IMG/VR virus record: IMGVR_UViG_3300006752_000033
Coordinates: 1 to 54,917 of that record
Length of the DNA: 54,917 nucleotides
Origin: a virus
Strand: one strand, 5' to 3'
Below are positions 8,898 to 17,032 of this stretch, one piece after another; the stretch's first letter is position 1, and every line of letters begins with the position of its first letter. The notes beneath the pieces are model-generated. The model made no database searches, had not been told where the DNA came from, and saw nothing but the letters and a program-made list of their open reading frames with translations. The position numbers were made by a program, and so were the translations under genes.

Positions 8898-9860
8898 TTA
8901 CCCCACCATAAGTGTCGGGGGAAGTTCGTACTTGAGTTGCATTTCTTCTTCTATCTGTGCAATCTCCTGTATGGCTTCTTGGTATATCGTTTCTCCGTTG
9001 AGAGTTACGCCACCAGGCATTTGAATGCCTTGAAACTTTTTCATGTTCTCCCCCCACTGTCTTTTGATAAGAGCAGTGGAGTACCTCTTGAGAAACATAT
9101 CATCATAAACTTCCGTAAATTGCGCTGGGTCTAGCACAGCGTATCCTTCTGCAACAATAAAGTCGCCGATATCATATGTCTCTGACAAATCAGCGTCAAT
9201 GTGCAATCTATTTGTTTTTCTGTTCCATCTTATTTGTCTTTCGTTTCGGAACAGTTGTTCAAGAGTTGACAGATGAGTTTTTGTCATGGCGTAATATGTG
9301 ACATCCGCCGACATCAGGTTGTACATATCGTTTAATGCAAACTGATAGTCTATATCAAATAATCCATCAGACTTAGTGCCTCCCAACAACTTTCCAAACT
9401 TAAACAACTTTGTGATGTTCAAGATGTTATTTCCTACTTCGACATAACCATTTTCAATGTCGCCCTTTGTGTAAGGTGTAGTAGAAAGTGTTGCAGTGTA
9501 ACCAGAATTTCCACCAGTGATACTTTCGCTGGCTTCCCAAGTTCCCTTGGACTTCTCTACGGAGATGTTATTACCGTCCAATTCTTTTACTATAGCTGTT
9601 GTTCCAGAAGTATTCCCAGTGATGGTTTCACCGATATGAAAGTTGCTTGCCAGCGAGGCTTGAAGGTTTACTGTAGAACCTGTTAGCGCCTTCTTAAAGT
9701 AAGTTCTTTCCGAACCATCAAAGTGATAGTCTGTCCAAAATTGAAACGCATCGTCTATTCTATCGGATACTTGGTCTTCATCGACGTTGATTTCAATTAC
9801 AGGAAACCCAAGTCGCCTGAGACAGTAATCAATCAGTTCTTGTCTGCTAGACAATGCCAT
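8898..9860 (-). CDS. 13: gp13 neck protein with an inserted beta module
   Basis: The N-terminus (SSRQELIDYCLRRLGFPVIEINV, DRIDDAFQFWTDYHFDGSE) and the C-terminal half (FALNDMYNLMSADVTYY, WGENMKKFQGIQMPGG) are those of T4-type gp13, which joins gp14 in the head-tail neck. Length is 320 residues against 309 in T4. Residues about 58-130 carry an insert with the repeated pattern GETITGNTSGTTA and ESITGGNSGYTAT. A related 'GDAVIGSVTG' segment occurs in the giant protein at 26257-33690, suggesting a mobile surface domain shared among virion proteins. Confidence 0.94.
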   Translation of the reverse strand: MALSSRQELIDYCLRRLGFPVIEINVDEDQVSDRIDDAFQFWTDYHFDGSERTYFKKALTGSTVNLQASLASNFHIGETITGNTSGTTAIVKELDGNNISVEKSKGTWEASESITGGNSGYTATLSTTPYTKGDIENGYVEVGNNILNITKLFKFGKLLGGTKSDGLFDIDYQFALNDMYNLMSADVTYYAMTKTHLSTLEQLFRNERQIRWNRKTNRLHIDADLSETYDIGDFIVAEGYAVLDPAQFTEVYDDMFLKRYSTALIKRQWGENMKKFQGIQMPGGVTLNGETIYQEAIQEIAQIEEEMQLKYELPPTLMVG

Positions 9861-9872
9861 TAGTGTCTCCTA

Positions 9873-10304
9873 TTAAGATTGTTCGTATGCGTACAACAGT
9901 GCCTTCAACGCAGTAATTTCTTGTTGAACAAATGCGGTAGTTGCAATCTGTGTTGTATCGGTTCCCGTAGACGCGGTAGGAGCAGTCGGCGTACCAGTTA
10001 AAGCGGCAGAGGCAAAGATGGTTGCAGTATCTACCGCAATATCATCTGCGTTGACTGTGATGCCTGTTCCTGCACCAACAGCAAGAGTAACGGTTGTACT
10101 TCCAGACTCAGTAAGACCAGCACCACCAACAACGTCTTCAAGAGTTACTTCTGAATGTTTTGCTAGACGAATACCACCCGCCGTACTACCATCGTGTACT
10201 CTGATGGTATCAAGGGTGGTATCAAATGTTACTTCCCCAGCAGCTCCAGTAAAACTGTTGTGTTCAGTAGTGGTGCCCCGTCTAAGTTGTAGTTTAGTAG
10301 GCAT
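9873..10304 (-). CDS. Small fibre-type protein with phage adhesin N-terminal motif
   Basis: This 143-residue protein opens MPTKLQLRRGTTTEHNSFTG followed by GEVTFDTTLDTIRVHDG, the widely shared N-terminal collar motif of phage receptor-binding fibres (as in the major tropism determinant N-terminal domain). The middle 'GGAGLTESGSTTVTLAVGAGTGITVNAD' resembles shaft repeats that reappear in the long fibre at 14078-15625. The C-terminus is a short helix (TTAFVQQEITALKALL). It is probably a virion fibre or collar subunit. An exact late-promoter octamer lies upstream. Confidence 0.8.
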   Translation of the reverse strand: MPTKLQLRRGTTTEHNSFTGAAGEVTFDTTLDTIRVHDGSTAGGIRLAKHSEVTLEDVVGGAGLTESGSTTVTLAVGAGTGITVNADDIAVDTATIFASAALTGTPTAPTASTGTDTTQIATTAFVQQEITALKALLYAYEQS

Positions 10305-10338
10305 ATTCTATCTCTTTATAAAGATTCAATTTACTACC

Positions 10339-10346
10339 TATTTATA
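10339..10346 (-). promoter_or_regulatory. T4-type late promoter for the 9873-10304 fibre gene
   Basis: The minus strand reads TATAAATA exactly, 34 bases before the ATG at 10304, in the short gap after the stop of the previous gene. The predicted leader would be about 29 nt. Confidence 0.6.
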
Positions 10347-10347
10347 A

Positions 10348-10809
10348 TTATGCGGGTTTGGTGGGCCAAGTGACCGACATTGGAAACCCAGACTGTTCTG
10401 GAATGTCTCGTAATGCTTGGCGGTAATCTAACCAGGCCTGAGAAGGAGAGTCTGTATCAGAAAACATCATCCAATCAGTTTCTCTCAATAGATAGTTTCT
10501 TTCCTGTCTAACCATCTCTTCTTGTGTAGGGTCATCAAACCCAGGCGGAGGAGGGGGAGTCCAAGCGGCCGCACTTGATGTGCCGATATCACCCACAGAC
10601 AGGGGACTAGTTTCAGTAGCAGTTTCTTGATAGTCCCAGTGTGCAACGACAAACTGAGCGTGATCTTCAATTAAACCAGTAATCGCTTCTGCTTCCCAAT
10701 TTTCTGGATTGAAGTTTTTGAAAAAATCATCCTTTCCTTCAGCGAAATATCTAACACTGAGGAACTTGTGTTTGGGTTCTGCTTTTAAGATTTCGTAAGA
10801 ATAATTCAT
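10348..10809 (-). CDS. Tail-fibre-assembly-like chaperone
   Basis: This 153-residue protein ends with the hallmark of tail-fibre assembly/adhesin chaperones: RNYLLRETDWMMFSD, 'WLDYRQALRDIPEQSGFP' and VTWPTKPA. The family usually folds or trimerises an adjacent fibre. The N-terminal half is a separate domain (YFAEGKDDFFKNFNPENW, HAQFVVAHWDYQE), and a proline run (PPPPPGFDDP) links the two. I start it at the ATG at 10809 because AGGT lies 7 bases upstream; an upstream TTG in the same frame would overlap the preceding stop. Its likely clients are the neighbouring fibre proteins at 10818-12897. Confidence 0.8.
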   Translation of the reverse strand: MNYSYEILKAEPKHKFLSVRYFAEGKDDFFKNFNPENWEAEAITGLIEDHAQFVVAHWDYQETATETSPLSVGDIGTSSAAAWTPPPPPGFDDPTQEEMVRQERNYLLRETDWMMFSDTDSPSQAWLDYRQALRDIPEQSGFPMSVTWPTKPA

Positions 10810-10817
10810 TTTTTTAC

Positions 10818-11342
10818 CTATGACCAATATACTGTATGTGTCAAATCGTCTCCATAACTAGAAACACTGTAGTCTTTAGTATATCTTAAACGTAAGTACG
10901 ACCCTGCTCCAATCGATAAACTGCTGTTGTTGTAACTATAACCACTACCAGACTGACGCCACAACTGTGATCCTCCGTTATAAACATATCCAAAGTCATA
11001 GTTTCGTTCACTACTTATTACAGCGTTCACATTAAACGTAGCAGTGCCTCCAGAAACATTAAAATAAATATTTGCCTGAGAATTGTGTGATTTGTTCTGT
11101 GAGTATCCTGTCCACTTACTACTGCTTGTTCCTGATCCAGTGTTATACCAACTTGATCTAGACACACTTACAGAAACAGCAGATGCACCATAGAAGTTGC
11201 TAAACGAGGATGCCGCACCCGACGATTTTCCTATAAGTCCACGAATATCTGAGTCGTTGATGCTACAAAGTGTACCTGATGATCCCCCAGCTTCAATGTG
11301 TATATCGTTGAGACTGATTGTTCCACTACTCTGAAGAGCCAC
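10818..11342 (-). CDS. Fibre-type virion protein, GTG start
   Basis: This 174-residue protein begins MALQSSGTISLNDIHIEAGG and continues SINDSDIRGLIGKSSGAASSFSNFYG, a short N-terminal motif repeated across many marine T4-like fibre and tail-tip proteins. The remainder is a Ser/Tyr/Gly-rich beta domain with no methionine-rich or membrane segments. The start is a GTG with AAGGAG 8 bases upstream, and it overlaps the last 17 bases of the S74 fibre gene, so expression is probably coupled. It is likely a tip or accessory receptor-binding protein. Confidence 0.75.
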   Translation of the reverse strand: MALQSSGTISLNDIHIEAGGSSGTLCSINDSDIRGLIGKSSGAASSFSNFYGASAVSVSVSRSSWYNTGSGTSSSKWTGYSQNKSHNSQANIYFNVSGGTATFNVNAVISSERNYDFGYVYNGGSQLWRQSGSGYSYNNSSLSIGAGSYLRLRYTKDYSVSSYGDDLTHTVYWS

Positions 11343-12897
11343 CGATCATCTCCTTCAATTCTTCAATTTGTTCTTGTTGCTCTTTGATTGCTTCAATTAA
11401 TAGTCCTACCATGTTTCCATACCTCACGACTTTAAATGCTTCGTCGGTATCTAGGTCTTTACTCTCATAAACAAGCTCCGGCAGCACCGCTTCAACTTCT
11501 TGTGCAATAACACCACTAGACTTACCCCCATCCTTCTTGTATGTAAATTGCACTCCGTTTAGAGACTTTACTTTATCAAGAGAGTTGGGGATATTAGTTA
11601 TATTTTCTTTTAGTTTAATATCTGATGGGTCAGAGTAGGCTGTAATATTTCCTTGACATCTTAGGCTGCCGTCATTGGCGAACGCGGCAACATCATCACC
11701 GCTCCGTCTTAATCTCAAAACTTCAGTGGAATTAGACCCAGATGCAATATAAAAACGATTTGAATGATACTCAATTTTTCCTTGATTTGATCCAGGATTC
11801 CCACTCCAACTCTCATTGCTTTCCTCAAGAAAATATAAACTAGGTGAATATCCATCGTCTGCTCGTATTCTTAATTGCCACTGTCCTGCGTGATTTAAAA
11901 ATCCTTGGTAATCATTATCAGCATAAAACCAACCCTGCACTGAACCCTCGTATTCAGCACACAGTTTTAACCAGTTAGCGCCCGTACCACCAGCAATCGT
12001 CCATCCATCGTCGTTATCAGAATAAAAATGCTGAGTAGTTGCCTGATTGTATAGACCTTTTCCACTATTATAATTGCGGAACCAGCCGTCAGAATAAGAT
12101 TCGGATGCCCTTACATTTTTACCAGAAGTGTCCCATGTATATCCGTCTAAGTTGTCAGCATTACCTCCATCAGCAGAAGTAATGTATCCAGCACCATTCG
12201 TCAATTGATTATTGTTCGTTGGGATAGTAGGTTTGCCAGTTAGATCAGCATAAGCACCAGAGAATAATGTAGGTTTACCTGTTAGGTCGGCATACGCGCC
12301 ACTGAATGTAGAATACGATCCCAAGTCACTGATCTGTGACTCAGTAATTGAGAGCGCGGCTTGATGACCAGTGACATCAGATTCGGTTACAGTGTACCCT
12401 GTGATGTATGATGCACCGTTAGTCAATTCGTTGTTGTTCGTTGGGATAGTAGGTGTACCAGTGAGGTCACTGTATGCACCACTTGATGCAACAGTAGCAA
12501 GACCCAGATTGGTCACTGCATTTGTCTTTTGCGCTGAGGTTAAGGACTGATCGTCTACATCAATGCGTAATCGATTACCAAGAGATGTTGCAGTTGTCGT
12601 AGAAAAACTAGCATCGTCTCCGAGCGCCGCGGCAAGTTCATTGAGCGTGTTTAAAGTTGAAGGCGCAGAGTCTACTAGATCGCTTGTCCGTGTGCCGATT
12701 CTATCATCAATCGCCGCCGCAGTCATAAACTTCGTGTTTACGTCTGAAAAAGAATCTGTACTATGAATAACTGCGGTGTTGGCAAATCCACTTACTTTGA
12801 GTCCTTCATCGGCAGAATCTTTGACACCTTTGTTTGTATTTTTTAAGAGTTTTCCTCTGACGTTATCAAAGAAAAACTTTCTGTTTCTACGAGCCAT
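11326..12897 (-). CDS. Tail fibre with C-terminal intramolecular chaperone (peptidase S74 type)
   Basis: The 523-residue protein starts MARRNRKFFFDNVRGKLL. Residues around 150-230 hold imperfect repeats (GAYSDLTGTPTIPTNNN, GAYADLTGKPTLF, GAYADLTGKPTIPTNNN). The C-terminal 110 residues carry the self-cleaving chaperone signature SDPSDIKLKENITNIPNSLDK and GVIAQEVEAVLPELV, with a terminal coiled coil (IEAIKEQQEQIEELKEMI). S74 domains trimerise fibres and are then cut off, often after the Ser preceding DIKLKE, which is present here. The ATG at 12897 overlaps the stop of the upstream gene (TAATG); a longer frame upstream lies inside that gene and is not used. Confidence 0.9.
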   Translation of the reverse strand: MARRNRKFFFDNVRGKLLKNTNKGVKDSADEGLKVSGFANTAVIHSTDSFSDVNTKFMTAAAIDDRIGTRTSDLVDSAPSTLNTLNELAAALGDDASFSTTTATSLGNRLRIDVDDQSLTSAQKTNAVTNLGLATVASSGAYSDLTGTPTIPTNNNELTNGASYITGYTVTESDVTGHQAALSITESQISDLGSYSTFSGAYADLTGKPTLFSGAYADLTGKPTIPTNNNQLTNGAGYITSADGGNADNLDGYTWDTSGKNVRASESYSDGWFRNYNSGKGLYNQATTQHFYSDNDDGWTIAGGTGANWLKLCAEYEGSVQGWFYADNDYQGFLNHAGQWQLRIRADDGYSPSLYFLEESNESWSGNPGSNQGKIEYHSNRFYIASGSNSTEVLRLRRSGDDVAAFANDGSLRCQGNITAYSDPSDIKLKENITNIPNSLDKVKSLNGVQFTYKKDGGKSSGVIAQEVEAVLPELVYESKDLDTDEAFKVVRYGNMVGLLIEAIKEQQEQIEELKEMIGGSSE

Positions 12898-13850
12898 TAT
12901 TGTGCAACCTCTATCGTCTTGACAATTGCAGTCCATCGAATCGTCTTACTAGCGACACCAGTTACAAACACATTGATTGCATCGTTTGTGTCATCTGCCC
13001 TAACATCGACGGACATGTTTACATCATCCTGAGCGACAGCAATTTCGTAAACATCACCTACGTCAGCGACAGTACCAGAGAAGTTGTCTGCACAACCCTT
13101 CAAGTGCCACGCACCAGACTCTCCTGTTGCGTCTGTCCTTCTAGAAACAATATTTACTTCATAAAACATTGTTGTGTTTGAGGGTACAGAAATTCTAGTT
13201 GAACCTCCTATCAATACTTCTGTCTCAGTGGCATCTGTTGTTGTGCCGTACAGAACATATTGTTTGGTGTAGAAGTCAGTCGCGCCCTGTGTTGTAGTGC
13301 CAGTGAGACCAGTGTTTCCCGTAATGTCAATATTACCCGTTCCAGTAATATCGTTTGAGTTTAAATCTAGATCGCCCCCAAGTTGCGGAGTAGTATCACT
13401 CACCAAATCTGTTGAGACAGTGGCAAAAGAAAGCGTACCACTGCCATCCGTCTTTAAAAACTGGCCAGCAGAACCGTCTGAAGTGGGATACGTCAATCCC
13501 ATTGCAGTAAGGGAAATATTGACTGTGAGACTTCTAAAGATTTCGTCGTAATGCAACAGACCCAAATCTGTTGGGGTGAGTCCATTGTTTTCTGTTTCTG
13601 CAATGGACCCCAGATCGCCAGTATGACTAAAAGTAGTTAAATCACCAAAATCCTGAGTATCGTTTGCAGAAGCAAATGTAATACTCCCAGCTGAGGAAGA
13701 AGATGAACCAAGAGAGACAACCGTACCATCAACCTTTTTAGAATGGATAGTACCATCCGCTAGGTTTATGGCAAGTTCCCCAACAGCTAAATCACTGGCA
13801 GTAGGAGCTCCACTTGATTCACTTCTTTTTGGCTTGATGATATTCGTCAT
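12897..13850 (-). CDS. Tail fibre / receptor-binding-type protein
   Basis: This 317-residue protein opens with IIKPKRSESSGAPTASDLAVGELAINLADG, the fibre N-terminal pattern 'xxPxRsxxxgxxPtxxxLaxGElAiNxaDG'. The middle has 'LVSDTTPQLGGDLDLNSNDI', a typical marine fibre shaft motif, and GNIDITGNTGLTG. The C-terminal 120 residues form a distinct beta-rich domain (YVLYGTTTDATETEVLIGGS, VRADDTNDAINVFVTGVASKTIRWTAIV) that resembles phage-tail tip domains found repeatedly in cyanophage fibres. It is adjacent to the S74 fibre, and both are presumably parts of the same adsorption apparatus. Confidence 0.85.
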   Translation of the reverse strand: MTNIIKPKRSESSGAPTASDLAVGELAINLADGTIHSKKVDGTVVSLGSSSSSAGSITFASANDTQDFGDLTTFSHTGDLGSIAETENNGLTPTDLGLLHYDEIFRSLTVNISLTAMGLTYPTSDGSAGQFLKTDGSGTLSFATVSTDLVSDTTPQLGGDLDLNSNDITGTGNIDITGNTGLTGTTTQGATDFYTKQYVLYGTTTDATETEVLIGGSTRISVPSNTTMFYEVNIVSRRTDATGESGAWHLKGCADNFSGTVADVGDVYEIAVAQDDVNMSVDVRADDTNDAINVFVTGVASKTIRWTAIVKTIEVAQ

Positions 13851-14027
13851 TTACTTCTTTTCTTTTTTCTCTTCCGGCTCGGACAACCCAGGCATTTCTG
13901 TAGCTGAATCTTGTAGTTTTGCGTTTGCATTCTCCAAGTGAGCTTTGAGAAGTAAATTCTCTTGGGTCAATTCGTTAATTTTGCTGGTCAACTTATTCAC
14001 ATAAAGTTGCAAAAATTCTTCGTCCAT
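13851..14027 (-). CDS. Small coiled-coil protein between fibre genes
   Basis: This 58-residue protein is almost one coiled coil (LQLYVNKLTSKINELTQENLL) with a charged tail ending EPEEKKEKK. I choose the ATG at 14027 because GGAG lies 8 bases before it; the earlier in-frame ATG overlaps that ribosome site. Its stop directly abuts the ATG of the next fibre gene. Similar short coiled coils accompany marine T4-like fibre genes, but I know of no assigned function. Confidence 0.7.
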   Translation of the reverse strand: MDEEFLQLYVNKLTSKINELTQENLLLKAHLENANAKLQDSATEMPGLSEPEEKKEKK

Positions 14028-14040
14028 AATATTCTCCATA

Positions 14041-14065
14041 TTAAAACGGGGGGACGTATCCCCCC
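14041..14065 (-). terminator. Rho-independent terminator after the long fibre gene
   Basis: On the minus strand GGGGGGA and TCCCCCC form a 7-bp stem closed by a TACG tetraloop, followed by GTTTTAA. It begins 12 bases after the stop of the 14078-15625 gene. The T-run is short (four), so it may be leaky or act as an RNA 3' end stabiliser. Confidence 0.7.
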
Positions 14066-14077
14066 TCAGTAAACTAT

Positions 14078-15625
14078 TTAGTAAGTACCACCATCGATGG
14101 TAGCATTAGCAATAGTTTTTGAAGTACCACCAGCCAAGAAAGTACCGACTCTTGTATCTGTGTAGTACAGGTTAGTTGATCCTTCACTGAGATCATCCGT
14201 GTCAAAGTTAGAAATACTAGAAACAGTACCAGTTACGTTACCTGTTACATTACCTTCAAGGTTTGCAACAAGAGTACCCACTGTGTATCCAGTTCCACCC
14301 GTATTGACGGTAGTGGTCGGAGCTGATTGTAGGTCTTTAAACAACTTCCACTTACCACTGTCAGATGCATCACGGAATAGACCAGAGTACAGGTCTAGCG
14401 AACCAGATGTGTCATACAGACCATAGAAACCAAGGTCAACAGAGTCAGAAGCACCGTTACCAGAACCAATTGAGAACAATGGGTCGGTCACTTCCAAGTT
14501 TGTTGTGGCAACAGTAGTTGTTGTTCCGTTTACAGTAAGGTTACCAGCGATTGTTACATCATCTGGCAGACCGATAGTGATCTGGTTATTAGAAACCGCA
14601 GTTTCGATCTCATTTGTTGTACCAGCGAATGTAAGTGTTTCACCACCAGCAACCGTGTCAGTACTTCCACTGTCAGCGGCAACATCAAAAGAAGTTGCAA
14701 TAGACTGTGTTGAAACAGCAGTTACAAGACCCTTAGCGTTGACTGTAATAACGGGAACAGCCGTTGTAGAACCGAAAGAACCTACGTTACTGTTTACTGT
14801 TGCGAGAGTAGAGGTTCCACTTACTGCTGCTGAACCATCAAAGGCAGCAGAAGTCCATGAGACATCTCCTGTCATACCAACTGTGCGAGCAGTTGCGAGA
14901 GCAGTAGCAGTATCAGCATTACCTGTTACGTCACCAGTAATATCACCAGTAACGTCACCTGTTACGTTGCCCGTAAGTGGACCAGTAATACCCGCAAAGG
15001 TGACACTAGCGTTCGTAGCAACGTCCTGACCAATACTAATCGCATCAGCGGCAACTGTAACACCAGTACCAGCACCAACATTCAGAGTGACATCACCAGA
15101 TGTTCCACCACCAGTTAGACCGGAACCAGCGACAACAGACTCAATGTCACCGGCATCGTTTGTAAATGAAATTACACCAGTAGTAGAGTTGTATGAAATA
15201 TCACCACTAGCAGATATAGCAGCTCTTGCTCTAGCAGTAGTGTGGTAAAGGTTGGTTGAACCTTCAGAGATGTCATCTGTATCGTGGTTACTAACATCAC
15301 TAACTGTACCAGTGACATTACCAGTTACGTTGCCTGTGAGTGCAGCAGTAATTGTACCAGCAGAGAAGTTACCAGAACCATCTCTCTTTACAATTTTAGA
15401 TGCGGTGTTAGCATTAGTGGCGCCATCTACCTCATCGGTGTAGTACTTACCACCGATGGTGTGAATAACTGCGTTAGAACCACTATCAACCGACTCCATA
15501 TATAATTTTGCAGAAGCACCATCATTAGAGGTATCTTGTGCATAAGCCATTTCACCGTTGAGCAAGTCGCTGGTAGCTGGAGCGGCGCTGCCCGTTGACC
15601 TTTTAATCTGAATTGTTGTTGACAT
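14078..15625 (-). CDS. Long repetitive tail fibre
   Basis: This 515-residue protein has the fibre N-terminus IQIKRSTGSAAPATSDLLNGEMAYAQ. The shaft contains short tandem units (LTGNVTGNVTGTV, LTGNVTGDVTGDITGDVTGN) and 'AGSGLTGGGTSGDVTLNVGAGTGVTV'. A block near residue 110 (NHDTDDISEGSTNLYHTTARA) is duplicated near the C-terminus (NFDTDDLSEGSTNLYYTDTRV), each preceded by GNVTGNVTGTVS. A Gly-Tyr unit (TVNTGGTGYTVG) lies near residue 450. Low-complexity beta structure is typical of a trimeric shaft. GGGAGAAAG precedes the ATG, and a strong hairpin terminator follows. Confidence 0.9.
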   Translation of the reverse strand: MSTTIQIKRSTGSAAPATSDLLNGEMAYAQDTSNDGASAKLYMESVDSGSNAVIHTIGGKYYTDEVDGATNANTASKIVKRDGSGNFSAGTITAALTGNVTGNVTGTVSDVSNHDTDDISEGSTNLYHTTARARAAISASGDISYNSTTGVISFTNDAGDIESVVAGSGLTGGGTSGDVTLNVGAGTGVTVAADAISIGQDVATNASVTFAGITGPLTGNVTGDVTGDITGDVTGNADTATALATARTVGMTGDVSWTSAAFDGSAAVSGTSTLATVNSNVGSFGSTTAVPVITVNAKGLVTAVSTQSIATSFDVAADSGSTDTVAGGETLTFAGTTNEIETAVSNNQITIGLPDDVTIAGNLTVNGTTTTVATTNLEVTDPLFSIGSGNGASDSVDLGFYGLYDTSGSLDLYSGLFRDASDSGKWKLFKDLQSAPTTTVNTGGTGYTVGTLVANLEGNVTGNVTGTVSSISNFDTDDLSEGSTNLYYTDTRVGTFLAGGTSKTIANATIDGGTY

Positions 15626-15663
15626 TTAACTTTCTCCCTAGAGTTTTTATGTTTTTATTTTTT

Positions 15664-15927
15664 TTAAAATGTTCCACCATCTATAGAATTGACACTTACA
15701 TTAGCTGAAGACAGGGGAGCGGATTCCCAATTGCCCGAGTCTGAGTCATATACTAACGTATCGCCGTCTGCCAAGTTTTGTAAGTCTACCCCCTGTAGAC
15801 CATCGATACTTGTAGAGGTCTGTGTCTTTGATGTGTTGGTTACTGCTGTTTTTAATCTAGCAGTAGTACTTGGAGACTGCGTTACTATTCTAGTCCCAGA
15901 CGAACCCAGTGTTACGTTGACAGCCAT
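15664..15927 (-). CDS. Short fibre-associated protein
   Basis: This 87-residue protein begins MAVNVTLGSSGTRIVTQSPS and contains DLQNLADGDTLVYDSDSGNWESAPL, a motif frequent at the junctions of marine phage fibre proteins, and ends SIDGGTF, like the end of the neighbouring long fibre (TIDGGTY). It overlaps the upstream gene by one base. It may be a separate N-terminal or connector piece of the fibre system. No further domain can be seen. Confidence 0.75.
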   Translation of the reverse strand: MAVNVTLGSSGTRIVTQSPSTTARLKTAVTNTSKTQTSTSIDGLQGVDLQNLADGDTLVYDSDSGNWESAPLSSANVSVNSIDGGTF

Positions 15928-16253
15928 TACTTAGTCACCTCCGGTGTTACGGTTACTATACCCTCCAAGATTCTCAGAGTTTCGACCGAACTAGCAATCT
16001 CAATGTCATAGACATATCTTCCAGATTTTATATCACTGGTCTGAGCGGCAGTCAATGAAATTGTTATCTCTCCTGTGCCGTCTACTTTTGCTGTTGTAAA
16101 ATCTGTATAAGTATTAGTATAATAACTTTTTCGCAGTTGTGCGGACACGGTATAATCTGTCAAGACTTTTGCCGTCCCGTCATCGTTGGTCAGAGTTATT
16201 GTCAAGGAAAACGTTGTACCCTGATCTATTGTGATATTCTGTACAGTGGCCAT
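15927..16253 (-). CDS. Small beta-sandwich virion-type protein
   Basis: This 108-residue protein starts MATVQNITIDQGTTFSLTITL and continues as alternating strands (YTVSAQLRKSY, GEITISLTAAQTSDIKSGRYVYDIEI, LRILEGIVTVTP). The pattern resembles the N-terminal domain of BppU-type baseplate proteins of tailed phages, found with fibre genes in many genomes. The function is inferred from fold-like pattern and position only. It is the last gene of the fibre block before the plus-strand cassette and has an exact late octamer upstream. Confidence 0.75.
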   Translation of the reverse strand: MATVQNITIDQGTTFSLTITLTNDDGTAKVLTDYTVSAQLRKSYYTNTYTDFTTAKVDGTGEITISLTAAQTSDIKSGRYVYDIEIASSVETLRILEGIVTVTPEVTK

Positions 16254-16275
16254 TTTCTATCCTTTTTGTTCTTAT

Positions 16276-16283
16276 TATTTATA
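16276..16283 (-). promoter_or_regulatory. T4-type late promoter for the gene at 15927-16253
   Basis: The minus strand reads TATAAATA exactly, 22 bases before the ATG. The predicted leader of about 17 nt contains an AAGGAT ribosome site. It lies in the divergent gap next to the first plus-strand glycosyltransferase gene. Confidence 0.65.
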
Positions 16284-16297
16284 AGAAAGAGAATATT

Positions 16298-17032
16298 ATG
16301 AAAACAGTTGTGACGGTTCTTTATGGTGAAAAGTATAGTGCGGATGACGTACACTATATTTATGATAAAACCAAACAGTACAATCATATATGCATCGTAG
16401 ATGACGAGAACAGCAAACACCTTAACAAAAATATAAAACAAATCCGAATAGAAGAACCAGAGGGACACTGGGAGAAGATAAAAATATTCAAAAATAATTG
16501 GCAAGGGGATTGCCTTTACCTAGACTTAGATGTTATAATACAGGGTAGTCTAGACAAATTGTTCGACCACTGTTCAAAACCAACAATTTGTTATTGTTAC
16601 TGGAAGGCTCCGTGGGATACCAGTGAGAATAAAATCTACAACAAACCAAAAAAGTATCATTTTGACGATGGTTCTGATGATCTACCTTGGACATATAAGT
16701 GGTTGGGATTGTGGAATTCCAGCGTGATGGCATGGAACGGGAATGACGCGAGATATATCTACGACTACTTTGAAGATAACGATCAATATTTTATGACTAA
16801 ATACTGTGGAGACGATAGATTTTTATACCACGAAAAACTCTTCGACAACACATTTCCCAAGGGATTGATGTACTCGTTTCAAGCCGGAGTAGATTACGAC
16901 ACAGACGTATCCCCAAGAGGATATAAAATAAAACCAGAATATCCAATCGTGATTATGAATGGTCTAACTGCAAAAGATGAGTTGAGAAAAAAATATTATG
17001 ATGCACTTTCTCTGCATGAAATGGGGAAATAA
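16298..17032 (+). CDS. GT-A-fold glycosyltransferase (cassette paralogue 1)
   Basis: This 244-residue protein starts MKTVVTVLYGEKYSADDV and has the sugar-nucleotide/metal DxD motif in LYLDLDVIIQ (DLD at 76-78), then WNSSVMAWN near the middle and YSFQAGVDYDTDV near the C-terminus. The same landmarks occur in the next three genes, so these are paralogues. The fold predicts transfer of a sugar from a nucleotide donor; donor and acceptor cannot be told from sequence. AAGAAAGAG precedes the ATG. The 3' end overlaps the next gene by 35 bases. It opens the plus-strand cassette, opposite in direction to the surrounding fibre genes. Confidence 0.85.
   Translation: MKTVVTVLYGEKYSADDVHYIYDKTKQYNHICIVDDENSKHLNKNIKQIRIEEPEGHWEKIKIFKNNWQGDCLYLDLDVIIQGSLDKLFDHCSKPTICYCYWKAPWDTSENKIYNKPKKYHFDDGSDDLPWTYKWLGLWNSSVMAWNGNDARYIYDYFEDNDQYFMTKYCGDDRFLYHEKLFDNTFPKGLMYSFQAGVDYDTDVSPRGYKIKPEYPIVIMNGLTAKDELRKKYYDALSLHEMGK

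Noticed and set aside
10810-10827. TTG start that would lengthen the fibre-assembly-like protein
   Set aside because: It lies in the upstream gene, lacks a ribosome site, and the ATG at 10809 has AGGT at good spacing.
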